From Planctomycetales bacterium (GTDB taxonomy: Bacteria; 4484-113; JAFGCY01): a stretch of 6,489 nucleotides of DNA. Below, piece by piece: positions 1 through 6,420 of the stretch. The first letter of the stretch is position 1. Each line of letters begins with the position of its first letter. The translations under genes and the position numbers were made by a program. The stretch lies in the NCBI GenBank assembly GCA_024645305.1, contig JAHEFU010000166.1, positions 1-6,489 on the forward strand. The letters run 5' to 3'. A model generated the notes under the pieces. That model was not told where the DNA came from, did not search any database, and was given only the letters and a program-made list of their open reading frames with translations.

Positions 1-2400
1 TACAAGGAAATGGTGCAAAAGGGCAGCAGCAGTGGTGAATTGCATGTGCTGCTGACGGATGGCACCGAGCTTTCCTGCCCGTTGACACTCGAATTCCGGG
101 ATGATGACAGCGACGGCGACAGCATTCCGGACTACCTGGATGATGACAGCGATGGCGACGGCGTTTCAGATGAAGATGAAGCAACCCAGCGCGCCACTGA
201 CCACAATTCATCCCGTTCCAACAAGACATCCAATACACCCGCAGCCGGCCCTGGCGACGGTGGGGGCGGAGGTGACGATTCCGGAGATGATGGCAAGGCG
301 ACAGATCACAACTCCTCGCGTTCCAACAAGACATCCAATACACCGGCAGCCGGTCCTGATGGCAGTGGCGGCGGTGATGATGGCGATCCCGATGCGGATG
401 TTGAAGGAAATGGTCCCGGCAAGAGACTTATCAAGGAAGTCGGGAAGAAGATGATTGCAGACGGCGGCGATGACGATGACGATGGAGATGGCATCCCGAC
501 GGATGACGGAGACGAGACCGCTCGCTACTACCAGAAGCGCAAGTTCAATGATGAAATGCTTGAGCAGCGCAAGCAGGAAATGGCTGCCAATGGTGGCGGA
601 CCTATGCTCGTCGTGGACGACAGCAGTGAGCCTGCCTGCGTGTTAAGCCTGCGTGAGGATGAGAATGGAATTGTAATCAGCTTGGAGAACGAGATCTGGA
701 TGGATCTGGGCTACCCCGTGCGGACAACTGCTGATGGCATGACCCAGATAGATCCTCCCTCGCTCTCCCTCAGTTCGGCACCCGCAGCGGCATTCCAGGC
801 CAGTGTGGGTGGCATCACTTTCACGGGCCTGGAATTCTTGGCGGACGAGAGCCAGGATGTTGTCGAATACCAGGATGGCAACGACCTCGTGCTGCGCAAG
901 CGCCCCGGCCGAGTGAAGTACAGCAACATCACCCTCAAGCGTGGCGTGGTGAATCCGGCTGAACTCTGGAGCCTGGTTTCCTCCATAGTTGACGGGAGCT
1001 GCCCGGACCCGGAAATCTCCGTCGCAGGTGGATCATTCACTCTGCAGGGTGGGGATTCAGCTCCAGCTGGAGACATGGTGCTGAAGGGCAAGAAGATTCT
1101 GCAGAACTTCCTTCCGGATGAGACCGCACAATTGCTGATGACGGACGAGGGCTTCCCGACCCGCTGGGACTCAGGTGACTACAGCCCTTCAAGCAATGCA
1201 GCAGGAGATGGCGGAAAGAATGACATCCGTGGTATCAAGTCCCGCAGTGGACAGAACATCGCATCTGCCGATGAAGGCGGCAGCGAGGGTGGATCACCTG
1301 ATCCCATCCGTGAAGAAGAGGAGGGCTTCGGCAACGATCTGGACACCGGGATGACCTCCAATCCCATGGCAACTGGCGGTGTAATGGATTCACGGGACTC
1401 TGGTGGCTCTCAGGACGACGGTGTCATCAGCGACTTCGACTGGAATCAGCTCGAGGGCCCCTACAGGGGTGGGGTGAACGTTGCAGTTGGCGATGTCAAC
1501 GGTGTGACGACATACTTCATCCCGCAGCCGGAAGATGACGAACTGGCAGAGGCAATCATTGCCCGCATCCGCAAGCGTCCGGATCTGCTGATGCAGGAAT
1601 GGGAAAGCCTGATTGACGAGAGCCTTGCCTCGCTCCAGAACAATCCGGTATTCCAGGAAAACAGCCAACAGGGTGTAATGCCTGATGCTGGTCTGCATTC
1701 CTCAGGAGTCGTCCACCGTGACATCGCCACGCGGAACATCCTTGACCTGGGAGCTGACTTCAATCTGGTGGATGCTGCCGGTGTGGGCATTGAAGCTCTG
1801 CTGGATCTGCCGCCGGGCAGTGCCGAGTTCGTCGAGAAGCGTGACTGGACCAAGTTGATCTTCGTGGACAAGAATATGGACGGCACGATGAGTCCGGGTG
1901 AGATGCGATCTTCCGGTGGATCCGACGGTGCTGGCAATCCTGACTTCCTCGTACTCAGTCTGGATGCCATTTACAGCAGTGACAACAAGGGTGAATCCCT
2001 GCGCTTCGCTTGTCCCTGGCCGGAAGACAACGGTGACGGCAGCAGCTGGTGGTTCATCCCGGAAGTGGAGGATGAAGTGCTGGTGGGTTTCATGGAAGGT
2101 GATCCCGACCAGCCGATCATAATTGGCCGGTTGTATAACGGAACTGATCGCCCGGAGGGTGGCATCAGCCAGCAGGATGCTCCGATGTCCGCCCGTATGC
2201 GTCTGATTCTGGACAGGGGCGAGGCCGGCGATGGTATCTCTTCGGTGTACCTCATTCCAGCAGTGGACACCGATACATTTGAGGTATGCATGGTCGTCTC
2301 TGAGGATGATTCCGCCGAAGGCCGCAAGTACCAGCCGATTTCAAATGCACTGAAGGCAAGCCATGATGCCGCCATGAATAGTGTGCGCAACATGAAGTAA
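1..2400 (+). CDS. Acidic mosaic protein with tail-tube-like and VgrG/gpV-like segments (5' partial)
   Basis: The frame is open to the left edge and ends at TAA 2398-2400. The first ATG (nt 10) directly abuts AAGGAA with no spacer, so it is probably internal and the true start lies upstream. Residue numbers here count that ATG as 1. In order: thrombospondin type-3-like Asp repeats (31-58); a 20-residue module present twice (62-81, 97-116) separated by Gly/Asp linker; an Asp run (151-169); a gp19-like tail-tube region (about 258-398); a segment with IKSRSG (404-428); a low-complexity linker; a kinase-loop-like stretch (567-593); an EF-hand loop (620-631); a spike OB-fold-like region (661-717); and a helical C-terminus ending SVRNMK. 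Tube and spike families form contractile tails in phages, T6SS and eCIS. I infer a particle-associated, calcium-binding protein. The exact role is unknown; it could be a decoration, a tube/spike hybrid or a cargo protein. That the gene is real is near certain; the function is uncertain. Confidence 0.85.
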   Translation, partial: YKEMVQKGSSSGELHVLLTDGTELSCPLTLEFRDDDSDGDSIPDYLDDDSDGDGVSDEDEATQRATDHNSSRSNKTSNTPAAGPGDGGGGGDDSGDDGKATDHNSSRSNKTSNTPAAGPDGSGGGDDGDPDADVEGNGPGKRLIKEVGKKMIADGGDDDDDGDGIPTDDGDETARYYQKRKFNDEMLEQRKQEMAANGGGPMLVVDDSSEPACVLSLREDENGIVISLENEIWMDLGYPVRTTADGMTQIDPPSLSLSSAPAAAFQASVGGITFTGLEFLADESQDVVEYQDGNDLVLRKRPGRVKYSNITLKRGVVNPAELWSLVSSIVDGSCPDPEISVAGGSFTLQGGDSAPAGDMVLKGKKILQNFLPDETAQLLMTDEGFPTRWDSGDYSPSSNAAGDGGKNDIRGIKSRSGQNIASADEGGSEGGSPDPIREEEEGFGNDLDTGMTSNPMATGGVMDSRDSGGSQDDGVISDFDWNQLEGPYRGGVNVAVGDVNGVTTYFIPQPEDDELAEAIIARIRKRPDLLMQEWESLIDESLASLQNNPVFQENSQQGVMPDAGLHSSGVVHRDIATRNILDLGADFNLVDAAGVGIEALLDLPPGSAEFVEKRDWTKLIFVDKNMDGTMSPGEMRSSGGSDGAGNPDFLVLSLDAIYSSDNKGESLRFACPWPEDNGDGSSWWFIPEVEDEVLVGFMEGDPDQPIIIGRLYNGTDRPEGGISQQDAPMSARMRLILDRGEAGDGISSVYLIPAVDTDTFEVCMVVSEDDSAEGRKYQPISNALKASHDAAMNSVRNMK
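100..183 (+). other. Thrombospondin type-3-like Asp repeat region
   Basis: The translation has two tandem units of the form DDDSDGDxxPDYL and DDDSDGDGVSDEDE. This is the Asp-rich calcium-binding pattern of thrombospondin type-3 repeats, common in secreted and surface proteins. A related acidic stretch with DGDGIP follows at nt 460-516. Calcium binding is inferred from the pattern. Confidence 0.75.
193..357 (+). repeat. Two direct copies of a 60-bp coding module separated by 45 bp
   Basis: Copy 1 is nt 193-252 and copy 2 is nt 298-357, with starts 105 bp apart (35 codons). Both encode the same 20 residues, containing DHNSSRSNKTSNT and ending PAAGP. The copies differ at eight nucleotides (Ala, Thr, Asp, Asn, two Ser, Pro and Gly codons), and every difference is a synonymous third-position change. 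The spacer encodes a Gly/Asp-rich linker. Identical protein with diverged DNA suggests an old duplication kept under protein-level selection. The function of the module is unknown. Confidence 0.9.
781..1203 (+). other. gp19-like tail-tube domain (phage/eCIS tube family), internally expanded
   Basis: Residues about 258-398 follow the pattern of the T4 gp19-like tail-tube family (conserved phage tail region proteins, eCIS tube subunits). A VGGITFTGLEF strand is followed by VVEYQDGND, then LRKRPGRVKYSNITLKRG and AELWSLVSSIVDG. In the family these match the sites near 'VIEYREGND', 'KLPG..KYSNITLKRG' and 'LWDW...V'. The distal block FPTRWDSGDYSPSSN matches the family's 'WPxKWEGPDLNAxSN' site. Between VDGS and this block lies a segment longer than usual, and the usual final strand after SSN is replaced by Gly/Asp-rich sequence. 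Assignment is from remembered family motifs; confidence is good for relatedness and lower for a fully folded tube domain. Confidence 0.75.
1219..1293 (+). other. IKSRSG segment resembling the part that follows the OB-fold in gpV/VgrG proteins
   Basis: The translation NDIRGIKSRSGQNI followed by DEGGSEGG resembles the 'NxIxSRSGxxIxxDDxxGSE' stretch that normally comes directly after the OB-fold of gpV/VgrG-type spike proteins. Here it lies about 250 residues before the OB-like region. It is short, so it may be coincidental. Confidence 0.4.
1708..1788 (+). other. Stretch resembling a protein-kinase catalytic loop (probably not an active kinase)
   Basis: Residues 567-593 read VVHRDIATRNIL followed by FNLVDAAGVG. 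The HRDxxxxN spacing (D571, N576) and a downstream Asp-x-x-Gly at 588-591 match the catalytic loop and the DFG position of eukaryotic-like kinases, closest to the tyrosine-kinase type HRDxAxRN. DFG reads DAAG. I see no glycine-rich loop or VAIK lysine upstream, so a working kinase is unlikely. It may be a remnant, a pseudokinase piece or convergence. Confidence 0.4.
1867..1902 (+). other. EF-hand calcium-binding loop
   Basis: Residues 620-631 read DKNMDGTMSPGE. This fits the 12-residue EF-hand loop: D at 1, N at 3, D at 5, G at 6, S at 9 and E at 12. It follows a hydrophobic LIFV segment. Only one loop is visible. Together with the Asp repeats it supports a calcium-dependent protein. Confidence 0.7.
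1990..2160 (+). other. VgrG/gp5/gpV-like spike OB-fold region
   Basis: Residues 661-717 contain CPWPEDNGD, WWFIPEVEDEVLVGF and MEGDPDQPIIIGRLYNGTDRP. This is the signature of the baseplate V / VgrG OB-fold ('FIPxVGxEVLVxFxxGDPDxPxIxGxxYNGxxxP') of phage spike hubs, T6SS VgrG and eCIS spike proteins. The segment between PW and WWFIP is shorter than usual and lacks the typical 'WxRVxxPxAGxxxG' strand. The terminal YNG...RPEGG is well preserved. Confidence 0.85.
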
Positions 2401-2428
2401 AGGATCTGGGAACACAATGGAATTTCAA

Positions 2429-2453
2429 CCCCCGCACGCGAGCGGGGGATTTT
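2429..2453 (+). terminator. Rho-independent terminator after the mosaic gene
   Basis: A perfect 7-bp GC-only stem (CCCCCGC 2429-2435 with GCGGGGG 2442-2448) has a 6-nt loop ACGCGA and is followed by ATTTTA. It lies 28 nt after the TAA of the upstream gene. The T-run is short (four), but the stem is very stable. It probably insulates clpP from the upstream gene. Confidence 0.85.
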
Positions 2454-2536
2454 ACTACAGGCCAGGATATGCTCAGCCAAACTCAGGTCAAACTGTATGG
2501 ACTGCAGGTAGCCATATGCTAGCATTCAGGCTGATC

Positions 2537-2542
2537 GGAGGG
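2537..2542 (+). promoter_or_regulatory. Shine-Dalgarno site of clpP
   Basis: GGAGGG ends 5 nt before ATG 2548. It is a strong match to the anti-Shine-Dalgarno sequence and fixes the clpP start. Confidence 0.9.
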
Positions 2543-2547
2543 CATAC

Positions 2548-3141
2548 ATGGCGAAGGTTCCATCAATCATTGATCCCGGCTTGCAGATCGAATACCCGTT
2601 TGATCTCTACAGTCGCCTTCTGCGCGAACGCATCGTGTTCATCGGAGACGAAATCACGATGGACCTGGCCAATTCCGTGCTGGCACAGCTCTTGTACCTC
2701 GAAAGCGAAGACGCAAAAAAGGACATCCTCGTGATTGTGAACAGCCCCGGTGGAGATCTCTACGGTGGGCTGGCGATCTATGACACGATCCAGGCCGTCA
2801 AGCCCGATGTACGCACCTGCTGTGTAGGCATGGCTGCTTCCGCCGGTTCCCTGATCCTCACCGGTGGCAGCAAGGGCAAGCGCTTCGCCCTGCCCAATGC
2901 GCGCATCATGATCCACCAGCCCTGGGGCGGGATGCAGGGCAAGGTCAGCGACGTGGAGATCCAGGCTGCTGAGATGCTCAACTGCAAGCGGATCCTCAAT
3001 GAGATCTACGTCAAGCACACCGGCAAGTCCCTCAGCCAGATCGAGAAGGATACGGATCGCGACAAGTTCATGCAGTCCGCGGAAGCAAAGGACTATGGCC
3101 TGATAGACGAGGTTATTACGACCCTGCCGCGCATCAGCTAG
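2548..3141 (+). CDS. clpP: ATP-dependent Clp protease proteolytic subunit ClpP
   Basis: ClpP is a cytoplasmic serine protease (peptidase family S14). It assembles as two stacked heptamer rings and degrades proteins unfolded and fed in by AAA+ partners such as ClpX or ClpA/C. The 197-residue length is typical. The catalytic triad is visible: Ser98 in GMAASAGS, His123 in RIMIHQPWGG and Asp172 in DTDRDKF, positions matching Bacillus subtilis numbering. The NSPGGD segment (65-70) forms the oxyanion region. The segment after it reads LYGGLAIYDT, where many ClpPs have VTAG/VYAG. The N-terminus is short, with no long propeptide. No clpX, tig or lon neighbour is seen: upstream is an unrelated mosaic gene behind a terminator and downstream is transketolase. 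The start is fixed by a strong Shine-Dalgarno sequence. Identity is certain; whether the genome has further clpP copies cannot be seen here. Confidence 0.97.
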   Translation: MAKVPSIIDPGLQIEYPFDLYSRLLRERIVFIGDEITMDLANSVLAQLLYLESEDAKKDILVIVNSPGGDLYGGLAIYDTIQAVKPDVRTCCVGMAASAGSLILTGGSKGKRFALPNARIMIHQPWGGMQGKVSDVEIQAAEMLNCKRILNEIYVKHTGKSLSQIEKDTDRDKFMQSAEAKDYGLIDEVITTLPRIS

Positions 3142-3161
3142 TCAGATAGTCCCGATTCCTC

Positions 3162-3176
3162 TGGGATAATGGCTGG
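3162..3176 (+). promoter_or_regulatory. Possible extended -10 promoter giving a leaderless transketolase mRNA
   Basis: TG at 3162-3163 and GATAAT at 3165-3170 form an extended -10-like element (one mismatch to TATAAT). The predicted start of transcription, about 7 nt downstream, falls on the A of ATG 3177. No Shine-Dalgarno sequence precedes that ATG, which fits a leaderless message. No good -35 is seen at 17 nt. This is inference from spacing and composition. Confidence 0.4.
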
Positions 3177-5207
3177 ATGGATTACCGCAAAGTGAACCTG
3201 CAGCCGGGCAGTCCGGAGGACCTGGACGACCTGGCCATCAATACGATCCGCTTCCTTTCAATTGACGCCGTGGAACAGGCCAATTCAGGTCATCCCGGTG
3301 CGCCAATGGGGATGGCGGCCATGGCCTGGACACTTTGGAGCCGGCATCTGCGCTTCAATCCCCGGGATCCGCAGTGGTTCAACCGTGACCGGCTGATCCT
3401 GTCAAATGGACATGCTTCCATGCTGCTGTACTCCCTGCTGCATCTGAGCGGATTCCAGCTCAGCCTGGATGACCTGAGGAATTTCCGCCAGTGGGGCAGT
3501 CCCACCGCCGGCCATCCGGAGTATGGAGAATGCCCGGGTGTCGAGGTCACGACGGGGCCGCTCGGTCAGGGGATTGCCAATGCTGTGGGTTTCGCCATGG
3601 CTGAACGCTGGCTGGCAGCACAGTTCAACAAGCCGCAGCACGAGCTGATTGACCATTTCACATATGTCTTCTGTGGAGACGGTGACCTGATGGAGGGTAT
3701 TTCCTCCGAAGCCTGCAGCTTTGCGGGCCATCAGGGGCTGGGCAAACTGATCTGCCTCTACGACAGCAACCAGATTTCCATTGAAGGCAGTACTGCCCTT
3801 GCATTCACTGAAAAGGTCCGGAGACGCTACAGGGCCTATGGCTGGCAGGTCCTGCGGGTCAAGCGTGGCAACGACATGCAGGCCCTGGACAAGGCCATCC
3901 GCAAGGCCCGGGCTGATATTGACAGGCCCAGCCTGATTGAGGTCTGCACACACATCGGCTACGGCAGCCCGAAGCAGGACAGTGCAGCCTCCCACGGATC
4001 ACCCCTCGGCACCGAGGCTGTTGCCGCCACCCGGGGCGCTCTCGGTTGGCCCGCGGAGAAATTCCATGTGCCTGCCCCCGTGGCGGAACTGCGCAGCGGT
4101 TATCTGGAACGCGGGACAGATTGGCAGAGGCAGTGGGATGATGCCCTGGAGTCCTATGCCCAGTTGCATCCGGCGGATCACGCGCGCCTGCAGCTATACA
4201 TGGATGGCGATCTGCCGGAGGACTGGAACACCGGACTGGACTCTCTGTTTTCAGCGGATGATGGGTCGGCCAGCCGGTCCAGTTCCGGTAAGCTGCTGGG
4301 ACTCCTCGGTGAGCGGCTTGGCAATCTGGTGGGAGGCAGTGCTGACCTGGAGCCCAGCAACAAGAGCTGGCAGCAGCACAGCGAGATGCAGGATGCGGAC
4401 CATCCCGCCGGCAACAACATCCGCTTCGGGGTCCGTGAGCATGCCATGGCGGCGATTGTCAACGGCCTGACCCTGCATGGCGGAGTGCGCGGATACGGTG
4501 CAACTTTCCTGCAGTTTGCCGACTATATGCGGCCGGCCATGCGCCTGGCCGCGCTGATGGGCATTCCCTCAATCTTCGTGTTCACTCATGACAGCATCGG
4601 TCTCGGGGAAGACGGGCCGACACACCAGCCGGTCGAGCATCTGATGAGCCTGCGGCTGATGCCCAATATGCTCGTGTTGCGTCCGGCGGACAGCCATGAA
4701 ACGGCAATCGCATGGCAGCTGGCAATTGAGAGCCGGGAGAGTCCCGTGAGCCTGATTCTCACACGCCAGAACCTGCCGGCGCTGCGCCCCGACAATCCCG
4801 GACTGGCAACCGGCCTGCGCAAGGGTGCCTATACCGTCCAGGAATGTGATGGAGGACCGGAGCTGCTGCTGATCGGCACGGGAAGTGAGGTCCTGCTTGC
4901 CCAGCAGGCGGCCGCGCGTCTCAGCGCCGAGGGACATCGCGTCAGGGTTGTCAGCATGCCCAGCTGGGAACTGTTTGAGAAGCAGAGCCAGGCGTACCGT
5001 GACAGCGTCCTCCCCCCAGCCTGCCACAGGCGTGTGGCGGTGGAAGCGGGTATCCGCATGGGCTGGGAACGCTATGTGGGTGACAGGGGCAGGGTGATTG
5101 GGATGGATGGCTTCGGTGCCAGCGCCCCGGCCGAGGTCCTGTATGAGAAATTCGGGATAACCGCCGAAGCAGTGTACAGCGCAGCCCGGACCCTGCTGGA
5201 AGGCTGA
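3177..5207 (+). CDS. tkt: Transketolase
   Basis: Transketolase is a thiamine-diphosphate enzyme that moves two-carbon ketol units between sugar phosphates in the non-oxidative pentose phosphate pathway and, in autotrophs, the Calvin cycle. It acts in the cytoplasm as a dimer. At 676 residues it is full length (E. coli TktA 663). Visible landmarks: SGHPGAPMG (His40), SNGHAS (His79), AGHPEYG (His113), GPLGQG (127-132), the ThDP/Mg motif GDGDLMEG (167-174) with Asn198, SHGSPLG (His274), the catalytic Glu421 in GVREHAM, HDSIGLGEDGPTHQP (471-485), Arg530 in LTRQNL and the C-terminal domain with GTGSEV. The loop GYGSPKQDS appears one residue shorter than the common GSPNKQD form. ATG 3177 is chosen because it puts about 20 residues before the conserved INTIRFLS start. 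No Shine-Dalgarno sequence precedes it, so a leaderless start is possible. The stop is 12 nt before the next gene, suggesting co-transcription with it. Confidence 0.97.
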   Translation: MDYRKVNLQPGSPEDLDDLAINTIRFLSIDAVEQANSGHPGAPMGMAAMAWTLWSRHLRFNPRDPQWFNRDRLILSNGHASMLLYSLLHLSGFQLSLDDLRNFRQWGSPTAGHPEYGECPGVEVTTGPLGQGIANAVGFAMAERWLAAQFNKPQHELIDHFTYVFCGDGDLMEGISSEACSFAGHQGLGKLICLYDSNQISIEGSTALAFTEKVRRRYRAYGWQVLRVKRGNDMQALDKAIRKARADIDRPSLIEVCTHIGYGSPKQDSAASHGSPLGTEAVAATRGALGWPAEKFHVPAPVAELRSGYLERGTDWQRQWDDALESYAQLHPADHARLQLYMDGDLPEDWNTGLDSLFSADDGSASRSSSGKLLGLLGERLGNLVGGSADLEPSNKSWQQHSEMQDADHPAGNNIRFGVREHAMAAIVNGLTLHGGVRGYGATFLQFADYMRPAMRLAALMGIPSIFVFTHDSIGLGEDGPTHQPVEHLMSLRLMPNMLVLRPADSHETAIAWQLAIESRESPVSLILTRQNLPALRPDNPGLATGLRKGAYTVQECDGGPELLLIGTGSEVLLAQQAAARLSAEGHRVRVVSMPSWELFEKQSQAYRDSVLPPACHRRVAVEAGIRMGWERYVGDRGRVIGMDGFGASAPAEVLYEKFGITAEAVYSAARTLLEG

Positions 5208-5210
5208 GGG
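5206..5210 (+). promoter_or_regulatory. Shine-Dalgarno site of the phosphoesterase gene, overlapping the tkt stop
   Basis: GAGGG overlaps the TGA stop of transketolase (5205-5207) and lies 9 nt before ATG 5220. This arrangement favours translational coupling of the two genes. Confidence 0.75.
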
Positions 5211-5219
5211 TAGCTGGAC

Positions 5220-6416
5220 ATGCGGAATTCACTGCGTTTGGCAATCATCGGGGACCTGCATATTGCGGTCGCCCGGGGTGAGAATGACAGGAGACTTGAG
5301 ATAGATCCAGGTCGCAAGCTGCACGGCCTGTCGGTTGAACTCTGTGAGCGCACCATTGATGATATCAACGCTGCACCGGACATCGATGCGGCAGTCATCC
5401 TCGGGGACCTGACCCGCGACAGCGAGCTGTTCAACCATGAGGTTGCCAGCCGGCTGATCCGTCGGCTGAATGTGCCATTCTACATAGTGGCCGGCAACCA
5501 CGACCTTGATCGCAAGCGCCCCGAGTCCTCCCGTTATCCAGGTGTCGAAGTGCTTGACCGCAATGACTTCTGTGACTATTACCGCGGCAACGGACTGCCC
5601 GGGGCCAGCACGCGCTACGTAGTACCCCTCCCGGGGGATGTCACCCTGATAGTGATGGACAGCAACCTCACGCTCAGTGAGCTGCACAGCGAGGGCATCG
5701 AGGACAGTGCGCAGGATGACGGATTCGTGCTGCCGGACCAGCTGGCCTGGTTGGAGCAGATCCTCACGCACTGCCGTGACAGCGGTCAGATTCCGCTCGT
5801 CGCCATCCACCATTCGGTAATGGACCAGTCGCCGGCGGAGGAGCCAAACCATGCCCTCTCCCGCATCTTTCGCTACTGGCAGGTGCACCAGGCAGGTCGC
5901 CTGCGGGAACTGTGCACGACCTACGGTGTCAGGCTGGTGCTCAGCGGGCACATCCATGCACAGAGTGTCAATCTGCAGGGCGGAATTGTCAACCTCGTCA
6001 GTTCAGCTGCGGTCAGCTACCCGCATGCTTGGCGCCTGCTGCACATCGAGGATGGCACCTGCGCTGTCGAGAGCCACTGCCTGAGTGCGCTGCCGTCAAT
6101 CCCCAACCTGCAGCATAGCAGCCGCGAGTGGATGAACGACGGGATGGGTGTGATGATCCGTGAAAGGGTATCGGGCATTCCCCTGCTGGCCCCGCTGGCT
6201 GACAAGCTGACGGCCATGGTGGAACACAGCGGCTGGTGGCCCCGCTTCAGCGATGGAACGCTCAGCGGTTTCAGTGTTGACAATTCACTTGTGCCGGGAG
6301 CCGGGGGGCTCAATGCCGTGGCTATCCGCCAGGTTGTCAACATGCTGGATGACTACGGCCGCTGGAAGTCCGAGCGACCGGATCCGAATTCCCTGCTCCT
6401 GCGCCTGCGGGACTGA
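5220..6416 (+). CDS. Calcineurin-like metallophosphoesterase with C-terminal extension
   Basis: This is a dinuclear-metal phosphoesterase of the calcineurin-like superfamily. The five family motifs are present in order: GDLH (Asp12, His14), GDLT (Asp63), GNHD (Asn93, His94), IHHS (His197/198) and SGHIH (His244, His246). The pattern is closest to CpdA-type (class III) cyclic-nucleotide phosphodiesterases and related 3',5'-exonuclease/phosphatase relatives. The substrate cannot be read from sequence. I see no signal peptide or membrane segment, so it is probably cytoplasmic. At 398 residues it exceeds CpdA (about 275). The extra length includes an insertion after GNHD and about 110 residues after the fold (from about 290) that I do not recognise, including HSGWWPRFSDGT. 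It follows transketolase by 12 nt with a Shine-Dalgarno sequence overlapping the tkt stop, so the two are likely one operon. A functional link with sugar-phosphate metabolism is possible but unproven. Confidence 0.9.
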   Translation: MRNSLRLAIIGDLHIAVARGENDRRLEIDPGRKLHGLSVELCERTIDDINAAPDIDAAVILGDLTRDSELFNHEVASRLIRRLNVPFYIVAGNHDLDRKRPESSRYPGVEVLDRNDFCDYYRGNGLPGASTRYVVPLPGDVTLIVMDSNLTLSELHSEGIEDSAQDDGFVLPDQLAWLEQILTHCRDSGQIPLVAIHHSVMDQSPAEEPNHALSRIFRYWQVHQAGRLRELCTTYGVRLVLSGHIHAQSVNLQGGIVNLVSSAAVSYPHAWRLLHIEDGTCAVESHCLSALPSIPNLQHSSREWMNDGMGVMIRERVSGIPLLAPLADKLTAMVEHSGWWPRFSDGTLSGFSVDNSLVPGAGGLNAVAIRQVVNMLDDYGRWKSERPDPNSLLLRLRD

Positions 6417-6420
6417 GAAA

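Larger units (their letters stand above)
2401..2547. other. Intergenic region between mosaic gene and clpP
   Basis: This 147-bp spacer contains an intrinsic terminator (2429-2453), then an imperfect tandem repeat (TCAGCCAAACT 2473-2483 and TCAGGTCAAACT 2483-2494), two ATATGCT heptamers (2467-2473, 2514-2520) and the clpP ribosome binding site. A promoter for clpP must lie here or the gene is read through, but I could not find a convincing -35/-10 pair. Confidence 0.6.

Noticed and set aside
10..12. ATG as the true start of the mosaic gene
   Set aside because: AAGGAA directly abuts it with no spacer, and the frame is open to the window edge, so the start is probably upstream.
2475..2492. A true CtsR operator ahead of clpP
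   Set aside because: The first heptad has a mismatch and the spacing is one base too long; CtsR is mainly known from Firmicutes and nothing here points to that group.
2417..2734. A 105-codon plus-strand frame from ATG 2417
   Set aside because: It runs through the terminator hairpin and then overlaps clpP out of frame; it lacks a Shine-Dalgarno sequence.
3150..3166. Small TCCC/GGGA hairpin between clpP and tkt as a terminator
   Set aside because: The stem is only 4 bp and no T-run follows.
3402..3995. A 197-codon open frame antisense to transketolase
   Set aside because: It lies fully within conserved transketolase sequence and shows no recognisable motifs of its own.
5229..5957. A 242-codon open frame antisense to the phosphoesterase
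   Set aside because: The plus strand carries all five metallophosphoesterase motifs; the antisense frame looks like a by-product of GC-rich codon use and has no recognisable motif.
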